This document shows positions 1 to 6,305 of a DNA stretch of 14,447 bases, piece after piece. The stretch is from contig DATBDZ010000241.1 in assembly GCA_036276235.1 (NCBI GenBank), positions 1 to 14,447 on the forward strand. Reading direction: 5' to 3'. Position 1 is the stretch's first letter, and each line of letters starts with the position of its first letter. The position numbers and the translations under genes were made by a program. The notes beneath the pieces were generated by a model. The model had not been told where the DNA came from. It saw only the letters and a list, made by a program, of their open reading frames with translations, and searched no databases. Source of the DNA: JANWHF01 sp036276235. Lineage in GTDB: Bacteria; Planctomycetota; Phycisphaerae; Tepidisphaerales; Tepidisphaeraceae.

Positions 1-1428
1 CGCCGTACCTTCATTTGTGCTGGTCGTACCATCGAGCCAGTTAACGTGCTCGGAATTTTCCAAGCTTTTTAGCGCGCCCTCAATGCGAGCGGAAATCTCT
101 GTGTCGAGCTTCTGCGCTGCTATTCTGTGCGCGTCCGTTGACGCTACGGGTGGGGAGGCATCTTTCGGCTTGAACCAATACGGCGAGTACGACCAAACGA
201 AGGCAAATACAGCGATGCCTGCGGTCGCAGAGAAGCCAATGCGCGCCGTCTTGTTCTTCGGGAACTCAAGTGCAAAAAGCGCTGTACCGCCAATAAACAG
301 CGCTGAAAAGCCCGCAAGGAGTGCGAACATTTTGTTTGCGAGATCCTGGCGAGATTCGTCGAGCGATTGCGAACGCCATGTAAGAATCATGAAGTAACTT
401 AAGAGAACGCTCGTGAAAACGAGCGCTGGAATCCAAATCTTTTTTGGAACGTCTTCGGTCGGCTTTCGCCCTGCCATTGCTGATAGCACCTCGTCGAAGC
501 CAAATGTTGGCAACCCGACACGAACAAAATCATCTCGAAGTTGGCGGGCAGCTGCTTCTTCACGTTCCGCGACAACGTGCTGGAGCTCCTTGAACTTCAG
601 TAGATGCGGTTGGAGTTGTTGGAAGTCGATTCCCAGCGGTACACTTTCTGCCTTGATGCAGCCGTAGTGAATGACAAGGTCGTGAAGCCAATCAGCTGCC
701 CATCCAGCGCTATCGGTATATTGCGTACGCGGTGCCTCCGTAAAGAATGCCGTGATGCAGGCAGAGAAGTAGTCCCTAGCCGCAGTGTTCCATGCAAAAA
801 GCGCGTCTTTGCGAGCCTTTTTTTGATTCTTCGGCAAGTCATCGAACTTCCGCCGTAGGGCATCTCGGTTCTCGCCCATGAGCCGAATATGGTTTTCAGG
901 CGTTTGAATGCCGATATTGGGTTGCTTGTCTTTGTCTCGCTCGCGTGCAGCTCGTTCATTTATCTCTCGAACCGTTTGTGCAGTTTGAGTTGGTGTCGAT
1001 GGCGTGATCTGCCATCTAACTTCGTGCTCGGCTGTGGACAATGCCCAGACAACAGCGATTCGGTTCTCGAAGATTTTGGCACTGAACGGGACTGGGGACA
1101 AAGTGGCTGCATTCTGGGGACTATGTCCATCCGGAAAAACGACAATCAACGCCATTATTCCTTGGTGCGCGGTGTCGCACCAACCGTACTCATTTTGCGG
1201 GTGCGCATTTGGCTTCGATTTTTGTTGAAACGTCTTTGTTCGCGGATCGTTTCGCAAAAATGCAGCGCCCTGCGCGACAGATGCGTATCCGTCTGGTATG
1301 CCCGTAGCGTTCCAACTAAGGATTAACGAATCGGCAAGGTCGGTTTCTATCTCGAAGCGCTCCGCGTCGGCGACTAAATCCGACCCTTGCCAATGGAGCG
1401 TGAGCGCTTCCACCGTGTTCGCATTCAT
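1..1428 (-). CDS. Unrecognised three-helix membrane protein, 3' end missing
   Basis: An open frame of 476 codons starts at an ATG at 1428 and reaches the left window edge without a stop. An AGAGG sequence seven bases before the ATG supports this start; an upstream in-frame GTG at 1458 has no such support, and the frame is closed by a stop at 1495-1497. Residues about 1-155 look like a soluble beta-rich domain, and 155-320 are charged and helical (for example NERAARERDKDKQ). Three hydrophobic helices follow near 331-351 (IWIPALVFTSVLLSYFMILTW), 367-389 (MFALLAGFSALFIGGTALF) and 399-420, then a soluble tail beginning KPKDASPPVAS. I do not recognise the family and give no function. Base composition is lower in GC than the neighbours (two 60-base lines counted by hand gave about 50 and 53 per cent). 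With a tRNA gene nearby, this could be acquired DNA, which is inference. The continuous frame is clear; the role is unknown. Confidence 0.8.
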   Translation of the reverse strand, partial: MNANTVEALTLHWQGSDLVADAERFEIETDLADSLILSWNATGIPDGYASVAQGAAFLRNDPRTKTFQQKSKPNAHPQNEYGWCDTAHQGIMALIVVFPDGHSPQNAATLSPVPFSAKIFENRIAVVWALSTAEHEVRWQITPSTPTQTAQTVREINERAARERDKDKQPNIGIQTPENHIRLMGENRDALRRKFDDLPKNQKKARKDALFAWNTAARDYFSACITAFFTEAPRTQYTDSAGWAADWLHDLVIHYGCIKAESVPLGIDFQQLQPHLLKFKELQHVVAEREEAAARQLRDDFVRVGLPTFGFDEVLSAMAGRKPTEDVPKKIWIPALVFTSVLLSYFMILTWRSQSLDESRQDLANKMFALLAGFSALFIGGTALFALEFPKNKTARIGFSATAGIAVFAFVWSYSPYWFKPKDASPPVASTDAHRIAAQKLDTEISARIEGALKSLENSEHVNWLDGTTSTNEGTA

Positions 1429-1678
1429 TGTGCCGCCTCTTGTAAAGGTCCACGTCACACGCTCGGCAGCGGTGTGTGGATGACCAAAAGTACACTACGT
1501 CGCTATGAAACGTCATGGCTCGTGCTCAAGAATTATCGTGATCGACAGCGCCTTTGGTGCGCTCCTATCCCGCTTTTGCAATACGAAGACGACATTCCGC
1601 GTTTAGATATGCCGTCTCGATGAAGATTCCTCTCATTACGAGCATCTCTGCGACTGCATGTCGGCTCGCACAAAAGAT
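1429..1678. other. Gene-free spacer upstream of the left-edge gene
   Basis: This stretch separates the minus-strand left-edge gene from the terminator of the tRNA-Ser unit. Short open frames occur on both strands but none shows protein-like composition or a ribosome binding site. It must contain the promoter of the left-edge gene, but I could not pick a convincing -35/-10 pair. I see no repeat of the tRNA 3' end here, so there is no visible attachment-site copy. Confidence 0.5.
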
Positions 1679-1716
1679 AAGGGCTTTCCTTCCTGCAATG
1701 CGGAAGAAAAGCCCTT
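1679..1716 (-). terminator. Intrinsic terminator of the tRNA-Ser transcript
   Basis: Read on the minus strand, AAGGGCTTTTCTTCC pairs with GGAAGGAAAGCCCTT. This forms a 15-bp stem with a single G-U wobble and an 8-base loop. The stem is followed by ATCTTTTG, a short T-rich tail. It lies about 65 bases after the tRNA 3' end in the right orientation. The stem is nearly as stable on the plus strand, but no plus-strand gene ends here. Confidence 0.75.
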
Positions 1717-1729
1717 CTCAGGATGTCCG

Positions 1730-1753
1730 AATTTCCGGCGCAATTTCCGGCGC
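1730..1753. repeat. Perfect 12-bp tandem duplication
   Basis: AATTTCCGGCGC occurs twice back to back between the tRNA 3' end and its terminator. It would be in the 3' trailer of the tRNA precursor. It is probably a replication-slippage product; no function is claimed. Confidence 0.85.
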
Positions 1754-1780
1754 AACTGCCCTAATAGCTTCAAATTACAA

Positions 1781-1867
1781 CGGAGAGGGGGAGATTCGAA
1801 CTCCCGCGAGCCTTTCGACCCGACCGGTTTTCGAAACCGGCGCATTCAACCACTCTGCCACCTCTCC
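1781..1867 (-). tRNA. tRNA-Ser (anticodon CGA)
   Basis: Read on the minus strand, the acceptor arm GGAGAGG pairs with CCTCTCC, followed by discriminator base G. The anticodon arm is CCGGT-TTCGAAA-ACCGG, which places CGA at the anticodon and reads the serine codon UCG. The T arm is GGGAG-TTCGAAT-CTCCC. A long extra arm between anticodon and T arms makes it a class II tRNA, as expected for serine, and total length is 87 bases. CCA is not encoded and would be added after transcription. A promoter lies at 1878-1906 and a terminator at 1679-1716, so the gene is transcribed alone. Confidence 0.96.
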
Positions 1868-1877
1868 GGCGGCGAAA

Positions 1878-1906
1878 ACATTAGCGGATGCGAAATGGAG
1901 GGTCAA
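1878..1906 (-). promoter_or_regulatory. Housekeeping-sigma promoter of tRNA-Ser
   Basis: On the minus strand, TTGACC (1906-1901) and TAATGT (1883-1878) are separated by exactly 17 bases, close to the bacterial -35/-10 consensus. Transcription would start near 1871, only about four bases before the mature tRNA 5' end. Confidence 0.75.
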
Positions 1907-1920
1907 ATCTGGCATGAGTA

Positions 1921-1948
1921 GGCAGAAGGCAGTAGTCAGTGGGCAGAA
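1921..1948. repeat. Heptanucleotide repeat tract, four units
   Basis: Four consecutive seven-base units, GGCAGAA, GGCAGTA, GTCAGTG and GGCAGAA, lie just upstream of the tRNA-Ser promoter. A second seven-base tract of different sequence is at 9678-9712. Confidence 0.75.
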
Positions 1949-2003
1949 CATCGACTTTAGTCACGTCGTCTTTTAGCGGCGCGCCCGCAGGGCCGCGATG
2001 GAC

Positions 2004-2110
2004 GAGCAATCGAAGGGGATCGTGACGCGGGCTGCGACTCTTCGTCGCAACGGGCAAACCCTACTTCTCCACAACGAGCGATCGAAGGGGATTGCGGCGC
2101 GCGCTGCGAC
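2004..2110. repeat. Two 35-bp direct repeats, 72 bases apart
   Basis: The copies at 2004-2038 and 2076-2110 match at 30 of 35 positions and share the core ATCGAAGGGGAT and the end GCTGCGAC. The first copy runs into a small hairpin (TGCGAC, five-base loop, GTCGCA; 2033-2049). The pair lies directly downstream of the stop codon of the Pro/Ala-rich gene, so it may be in the 3' end of the nfeD-floA transcript. It looks like a degenerate dispersed repeat rather than coding sequence. Confidence 0.7.
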
Positions 2111-2128
2111 GACACGCGCTCGCACCGC

Positions 2129-2671
2129 TCAATCATCCGACCGCAGCGCCAGCGGCTTCTGGAAAATCTCGGTGAGAATAAACTGGCGGCGCAAGGTCGC
2201 GGGGCGGAGCCACCGGTTGATGCCGGCCGAACGCGTTGCCGGGGCGGCCGCCGGCGCTGGTGGGGGCGGCGGCGCGGGACGCGGTGGGGCAGCGCGGGCG
2301 ACGGGCGGCGGTGCGGGTGCGGGTTGTGGCCGCCGTGCGCTGGGTAGGGGCGGAGGCATGATGCGCGGCGTGCGAGCGGCGGCGGTGGGCTTGGCCGCGG
2401 GCTGTGTGCGTCGCGCGGGAACGGGCGGCGGCCGCAGTGCGCTCGCGGCCATCTGCCGTGGCCGCGCCTGCGGCATCGGCGCCATTCGCATCGGCATCGC
2501 CTGCTTGATCGGCGGCTTGGGAAAGGCGCCGGCGGGGCGCGGCTTGCTTGGAGCCGACGGCTTCTTGATCCACGACGCAACCTGCGCCAGGCCCCAGATG
2601 ATCGCAACGATCACCCCGACGAGGATCTTCACCTCTTCATCGGCTGCGGCAATGATTTGATATGGCGGCAT
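2129..2671 (-). CDS. Pro/Ala-rich membrane-anchored protein of the nfeD-floA operon
   Basis: The 180-residue protein starts MPPYQIIAAADEE and has one hydrophobic helix at about 15-36 (VKILVGVIVAIIWGLAQVAS). A long low-complexity Pro/Ala/Arg-rich stretch spans about 38-145. A short ordered C-terminus ends LRRQFILTEIFQKPLALR followed by RSDD-like residues. The layout suggests a membrane anchor, an extended positively charged linker and a short docking motif. I recall similar short hydrophobic C-terminal motifs in other planctomycete proteins from this gene neighbourhood, but could not search. It begins 83 bases after the floA stop on the same strand and is probably co-transcribed. The ribosome binding site is weak. 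Very GC-rich DNA opens the other frames too; this frame is chosen for its helix and ordered ends. Function unknown; a FloA/NfeD partner is inference. Confidence 0.8.
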   Translation of the reverse strand: MPPYQIIAAADEEVKILVGVIVAIIWGLAQVASWIKKPSAPSKPRPAGAFPKPPIKQAMPMRMAPMPQARPRQMAASALRPPPVPARRTQPAAKPTAAARTPRIMPPPLPSARRPQPAPAPPPVARAAPPRPAPPPPPAPAAAPATRSAGINRWLRPATLRRQFILTEIFQKPLALRSDD

Positions 2672-2706
2672 GAATTGCTCGCAAAACAGTCACTTCGGAG
2701 CGGCGA

Positions 2707-2723
2707 GCAGTGCCCGCCCTACG
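2707..2723. repeat. Partial copy of the GCAGTGCCCGCCCTACG element
   Basis: GCAGTGCCCGCCCTACG is identical to 3874-3890, the right end of the palindromic element between nfeD and floA. This copy is in the gap between floA and the Pro/Ala-rich gene, so the same motif flanks both ends of floA. Confidence 0.8.
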
Positions 2724-2754
2724 CCGCATTCGCCCGTCGGGGTGCCCGCCGTTT

Positions 2755-3756
2755 TCATGAGGCCTTGCTGCTTCCATCCGCGCCGGCGACGGCTTCGCGC
2801 ATCTGCGTGTCTGCCTGCACGTTTTTCAGCTTGTAATAATCCATCACGCCCAGATTTCCCTTGCGGAAGGCGTCGGCGATGGCGCGGGGGACTTCGGCCT
2901 CGGCCAGCACCACCTGCGCCCGGTTTTCCGCCTGCTTGGCCACGTTTTCCTGCTCTTGCGCAACCGCCATCGCGCGGCGTTGTTCGGCCTCGGCCTGGAA
3001 GCGGCGCTTGTCTGATTCGGCCCGATCGGCGGCGAGCTTCGCGCCGACGTTTTCGCCGACCGTGATCTCCGCGATATCGATCGAAAGAATCTCGAACGCC
3101 GTGTTGGCGTCGAGGCCCTTGTTGAGCACCGCCTTGGAGATCGAGTCGGGATTCTTCAGCACGTGCTTGTAGTCTTCGGCGGAGCCGATCGCGTTGACGA
3201 TACCTTCGCCGACGCGGGCGATGACGGTTTCTTCTGTAGCACCGCCGACGAGGCGGGAGATCGCGGTGCGTACCGTGACGCGCGCCTTCACGCGTAGCTG
3301 AATGCCGTCCTGGGCGACGCCGTCGATGGTCGGCTGGCCGAAGGAAGGATTCGGCACATCGATCACCTTCGGATTCACGCTGGTCTGCACGGCATCAAGA
3401 ATATCTCGGCCGGCGAGGTCAATCGCCGTCGCGGTCTGCCATGTCAGATCGATGGCGGCTTTGTGCGCGGCGATCATCGCACTGATGACGCGCTGCACGT
3501 TGCCGCCCGCGAGGAAGTGGGTTTCCATCTCGCGGGTGGAGATCTGCAGGCCGGCGCGGGTGGCCTGAATGCGGGCGTTGACGATCGCCAGCGGGCTGAC
3601 TTTTCGCAGCCGCATGCCGATCAGATCGACGACGCCGACATGCGTGCCGGCGGCCATCGCCTGGATGTAGAGATTGAGGTACTGCAGCGCGAACACCAGG
3701 AACACAAGCACCGCCAACCCGACGACGCTGAGCACGATGATCCAGAGCGTATCCAT
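2755..3756 (-). CDS. floA: Flotillin-like protein FloA
   Basis: The protein is a bacterial flotillin-like scaffold that assembles membrane microdomains and influences membrane protein organisation. From the ATG at 3756 it has 333 residues, the usual length for FloA. An N-terminal membrane helix or hairpin (about 4-25, WIIVLSVVGLAVLVFLVFAL) precedes a long conserved region with RKVSPLAIVNARIQATRAGL, the NPKVIDVPNPSF segment and DLAGRDILDAVQ. A C-terminal charged coiled coil (ESDKRRFQAEAEQRRAMAVA onward) ends with GNLGVMDYYKLKNVQADTQM, characteristic of FloA. The frame stays open 28 codons further upstream, but that part is encoded by the palindromic repeat and lacks protein character. AAAGGA sits nine bases before the chosen ATG. 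It follows nfeD, its classical operon partner, with a 153-base gap. Confidence 0.95.
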   Translation of the reverse strand: MDTLWIIVLSVVGLAVLVFLVFALQYLNLYIQAMAAGTHVGVVDLIGMRLRKVSPLAIVNARIQATRAGLQISTREMETHFLAGGNVQRVISAMIAAHKAAIDLTWQTATAIDLAGRDILDAVQTSVNPKVIDVPNPSFGQPTIDGVAQDGIQLRVKARVTVRTAISRLVGGATEETVIARVGEGIVNAIGSAEDYKHVLKNPDSISKAVLNKGLDANTAFEILSIDIAEITVGENVGAKLAADRAESDKRRFQAEAEQRRAMAVAQEQENVAKQAENRAQVVLAEAEVPRAIADAFRKGNLGVMDYYKLKNVQADTQMREAVAGADGSSKAS

Positions 3757-3780
3757 AGATGTCCTTTGCGTTGAAGGAAA

Positions 3781-3889
3781 GTAGGGCGGTTTTACCCCGC
3801 CGCGCCTTTGGCAGCAAACTGGCGGGATTAATCCCGCCATGCGTGGCCGACGGCGCTCCGCGAAAATCGGCGGGCAGTGCCCGCCCTAC
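3781..3889. repeat. Compound palindromic element between nfeD and floA
   Basis: Outer inverted arms GTAGGGCGG (3781-3789) and CCGCCCTAC (3881-3889) enclose two inner palindromes. One is a perfect 20-base palindrome TGGCGGGATTAATCCCGCCA (3820-3839); the other is GGCGGGCAGTGCCCGCC (3869-3885). The whole 109-base unit could fold into a multi-stem structure in the nfeD-floA mRNA. It resembles dispersed REP-like elements; the name is by analogy, and the copy number in the genome cannot be seen here. Confidence 0.8.
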
Positions 3890-3909
3890 GAGGAGGCGAG
3901 GGTTCTGAT

Positions 3910-5463
3910 TTACACCGTCCGAACGACAATACGATTTCCCCGCGCTTCTTCCACCACGACCCGCGCACCGGCGGGAATAAATCCGGCGCTGGAAACCACC
4001 GAGGCGTGACGCGAATCTCCGCCATATGGGAAGCGGACCACGCCGCCGGGGTGCAGATCGCTGATGACTACGCCGATGCTTCCGACGAACGGCCATACAT
4101 CATCGCCGGCCTTGTGCGCGGGGCCGGCGGAAGTGGGAAGCTGTCCGCCGCTCACTTCCGTGAGAATCAGTTTCTTGAACAGCGGAAGGCTCGGCAGAAT
4201 CTTGCGCATCTGAAACGCGGCGATGATCGAAACCACCATCGACCCAACCACCACCAGCATCCCATTCTGCAATCGATGCCACGCCTGCGGCGAGCTGGGG
4301 AACCATCCGCCGCCGATATCGCGCGGCACGAATGTGAAAACGAACCCGAAGAACAGCAGGATCAACCCGGCGATCAGCGAAGCGCCGTGGCCGGGGAAGA
4401 CGAAGATTTCAAATGCGCACAACGCCAATCCGATGAAGATGAGCGCCAGTTCCCACCACTGCGCGTAACCGGTGAGCATTGGAATGCCGACCAGCAGGCC
4501 CAGCGAAAGAATCGCCAGCGCCTCGGCGGTGCCGTGTCCGGGGGCATGCAGCACGACCCACAGGCTCAGCACAAAGACAATCAGCAGGATGAACCGGGCG
4601 GCGTAGCTGTTCATCGCCTCGACAACGTTGTCGCCGACGCCCGGCCGCAAGTCGGCGACGATTTTGAAATTCCGTTGCGATGCGAGCTCGTAGCTATGGG
4701 CGATCGTGCCGCGCGAGATCCCCAGGCGAGCCGCCAGATCGGGGCCGACGGTCAGCAGCGTATCTGGGCCATCGACGGGATTGTGAATGTCGGTCACGGG
4801 CTTCCAATCGCCGGCGGCGGTGAGCGATTTATATTCGGCTTCATCCACCGCCTTCTCGTGGCCCTGCGCATCGCGCACGAGATAAACGCTATCCTCGACA
4901 GCGACCATCGCATCTGCCACGGCAGGGGAATAGCCGTTCTTCTTCGCGCTATCTTCAAAGTCGCGAAGGATGGGCGATTGAATCTTTGCCCGCTCGGCGG
5001 GCGGGAGGGCGACGAGGCCGCCGTTGTTATCGTGCATGATCGGCGCGCAGTCGCCGAGCGTGGCACCGGGGGTCATGATGATTTCATCGCAGGCCATCGC
5101 GATCAGTGCGCCGGCGGAGATCGCCTTGTTATCGACGAACGCGATCGTGTGGACATCGGTCTGCCCGCGGAGAAATCGGCTGATGTCCAGCCCGCTGGTG
5201 ACCAGGCCGCCGTAGGTATCGATCTCGATGATGATCGTCCTGGCCCCGGCCGCCTGCGCCTGATGGAAGCGGCGGATGAGCGAATCGCGGCGGAAGTCAT
5301 CGACTTCCCCGCTCAGCCGAATCACCGCCGCATTGCTCGCGGCGATTGTGCCGGAAGCCGGGGCACTCGGCGGCGGCGTTTCCTGCGCGGCAAGGGCCGC
5401 GCCGCGATTGCACAACATCAGCAGGCCAACCAGCAGGATGAAGCGGGTGGTGCTCATGTCCAT
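3910..5463 (-). CDS. nfeD: NfeD-family membrane serine protease (ClpP-like)
   Basis: The 517-residue protein fits the long NfeD class: a signal peptide (about 1-26, ending AALAA), a ClpP/SppA-type protease domain (about 45-285), membrane helices (about 290-307, 314-333, 338-356, 361-380 and 400-420) and a C-terminal NfeD OB-fold domain (about 430-517). The motif DTYGG (82-86) matches the strand lining the active site, and Ser116 in KAISAGALIA is the expected nucleophile. Lys160 in ERAKIQ is the likely partner of a Ser-Lys dyad, judged by its spacing of 44 residues. Known relatives cleave hydrophobic segments of stomatin/flotillin-type partners, and floA follows directly. A second ATG at 5457 (MSTTRF) is a plausible alternative start, because a TATGAT box at 5469-5464 would place transcription start almost on it. 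No strong ribosome binding site precedes either ATG. Confidence 0.93.
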   Translation of the reverse strand: MDMSTTRFILLVGLLMLCNRGAALAAQETPPPSAPASGTIAASNAAVIRLSGEVDDFRRDSLIRRFHQAQAAGARTIIIEIDTYGGLVTSGLDISRFLRGQTDVHTIAFVDNKAISAGALIAMACDEIIMTPGATLGDCAPIMHDNNGGLVALPPAERAKIQSPILRDFEDSAKKNGYSPAVADAMVAVEDSVYLVRDAQGHEKAVDEAEYKSLTAAGDWKPVTDIHNPVDGPDTLLTVGPDLAARLGISRGTIAHSYELASQRNFKIVADLRPGVGDNVVEAMNSYAARFILLIVFVLSLWVVLHAPGHGTAEALAILSLGLLVGIPMLTGYAQWWELALIFIGLALCAFEIFVFPGHGASLIAGLILLFFGFVFTFVPRDIGGGWFPSSPQAWHRLQNGMLVVVGSMVVSIIAAFQMRKILPSLPLFKKLILTEVSGGQLPTSAGPAHKAGDDVWPFVGSIGVVISDLHPGGVVRFPYGGDSRHASVVSSAGFIPAGARVVVEEARGNRIVVRTV

Positions 5464-5559
5464 ATCATACGCTGGATCGGCATTACCGCGAAAGCTTTTT
5501 TGCAGTTGTGTAAATCCCCATAAATTGCAAAAATAGCGACAACGACGATAGGCAAAGAC
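5464..5559. promoter_or_regulatory. Divergent AT-rich promoter region (nfeD / receiver gene)
   Basis: These 96 bases separate two divergent genes and are markedly more AT-rich than their surroundings. On the minus strand TATGAT (5469-5464) is a good -10 for nfeD, though its -35 is poor (TTCGCG, 5492-5487). On the plus strand TTGCAG (5500-5505) and TAAATT (5521-5526) are possible promoter boxes for the receiver gene, but their 15-base spacing is short. The location is convincing; the exact boxes are not. Confidence 0.4.
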
Positions 5560-5979
5560 ATGCCGCCTGATGACAAATCGTCTCCCCGCCTTTTAGTCTG
5601 CGATGATTCCCACTCCGAACGAATGAGCCTCGCGCGGCTGCTGCGCGATTCCGGGTATCAGGTCGACGAAGCCCCCGACGGAGCCGCGGCCATCGAATTC
5701 ATCAAACAATGGCCGGTCGATCTGATGCTGCTCGATCTGCAAATGCCCGGCACCGACGGCTTCAAGGTGCTGAGCTACCTACAAGAACATCACCGCGCGC
5801 TGGCGGTGATCCTCCTCTCAGGGATGCCGCTCAATCGCATTCAACACAAGATGCACGGCCTCCCCACGCCGGAATTGCCGCCGCTGCTGATCAAGCCGTT
5901 TGATATGGATCAGTTGCTGGCATTGGTGGAATTGCAATTGAACGGGCAATTGCCGCAATCCTCGGTCGGCACGCCGTGA
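5560..5979 (+). CDS. Single-domain response regulator (CheY-like receiver)
   Basis: The 139-residue protein is one receiver domain with no output domain. The acidic pair is Asp15-Asp16 in LLVCDDS, the phosphate-accepting residue is Asp59 in LMLLDLQMPGTDGF, the switch hydroxyl is Ser87 in VILLSG, and the conserved lysine is Lys112 in LLIKPF. All catalytic positions are intact, so it should accept phosphate from a histidine kinase and act by protein-protein contact. An unusual proline-rich insertion (MHGLPTPELPP) sits between the switch strand and the KPF motif. No kinase gene lies in the window, so its signal is unknown. It is divergent from nfeD and may share regulatory DNA with it. The ATG at 5560 has only a weak ribosome binding site. 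Confidence 0.93.
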   Translation: MPPDDKSSPRLLVCDDSHSERMSLARLLRDSGYQVDEAPDGAAAIEFIKQWPVDLMLLDLQMPGTDGFKVLSYLQEHHRALAVILLSGMPLNRIQHKMHGLPTPELPPLLIKPFDMDQLLALVELQLNGQLPQSSVGTP

Positions 5980-6305
5980 AGATGCTTCCTCTTCCAGAAG
6001 TGCGCATAATCTAAAACGGGAATCACGCACGCTGACCGATGCTGCAAGCAGCATCGGCGTTCAAATGCGCGCGTTTCCCAGAACGCCTACGCTCCTTGCA
6101 CCGTAGGTCACGCCGCGCACTACAGAATTGGGCCGACACCTCGGTAATAGCGCCCAATTTTGCTGGGAAGATTTTCGCTTGCAGACCAGACAGTTCTATT
6201 GCAACGATGCCGGCGGCGCGCGAGTTGGACGGATACCGGGTGCCGAATGTTCTGCACCAGCCCCGCGTGCCGCCGGCGATTGTTGCCGTTTGATGGAGGT
6301 GTATC
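5980..6305. other. Noncoding stretch with long leader of the PepSY-like gene
   Basis: No frame here looks like a protein. It holds the hairpin at 6036-6057 and a 9-base inverted repeat, GCCGGCGGC (6209-6217) and GCCGCCGGC (6269-6277), whose right arm ends 17 bases before the GGAGGT ribosome binding site (6295-6300) of the next gene. A smaller inverted pair CCTACG/CGTAGG flanks 6086-6106. I could not assign a promoter with confidence. Confidence 0.5.
6036..6057 (+). terminator. Strong hairpin after the receiver gene
   Basis: CCGATGCTGC and GCAGCATCGG form a perfect 10-bp stem around AA, 57 bases after the receiver stop codon. There is no T-run after it, so it may be a terminator of the non-canonical kind or an RNA-stabilising 3' end. 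Confidence 0.5.

Noticed and set aside
17..1326. Several plus-strand open frames (17-397, 413-667, 889-1326) and minus-strand frames (597-959, 960-1145)
   Set aside because: They are shadows of the continuous minus-strand frame from 1428 to the left edge, which has a ribosome binding site and membrane helices.
1921..2110. CRISPR-like array
   Set aside because: The repeats are either contiguous heptamers or only two degenerate copies; there are no regular spacers and no cas genes.
1957..2660. Alternative frames over the Pro/Ala-rich gene on both strands
   Set aside because: Their translations are Arg- or Gly-rich low complexity without any ordered segment; the 2671-2129 frame has a membrane helix and an ordered end.
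3757..3840. 28-codon N-terminal extension of floA
   Set aside because: It is encoded by the palindromic repeat and is not conserved-looking; AAAGGA precedes the ATG at 3756, which also gives the normal family length.
3877..5523. Plus-strand open frame of 548 codons
   Set aside because: It lies antisense to nfeD, and its translation is His/Asp/Gln/Arg-rich without domains. The minus-strand frame has a signal peptide, active-site motifs and membrane helices.
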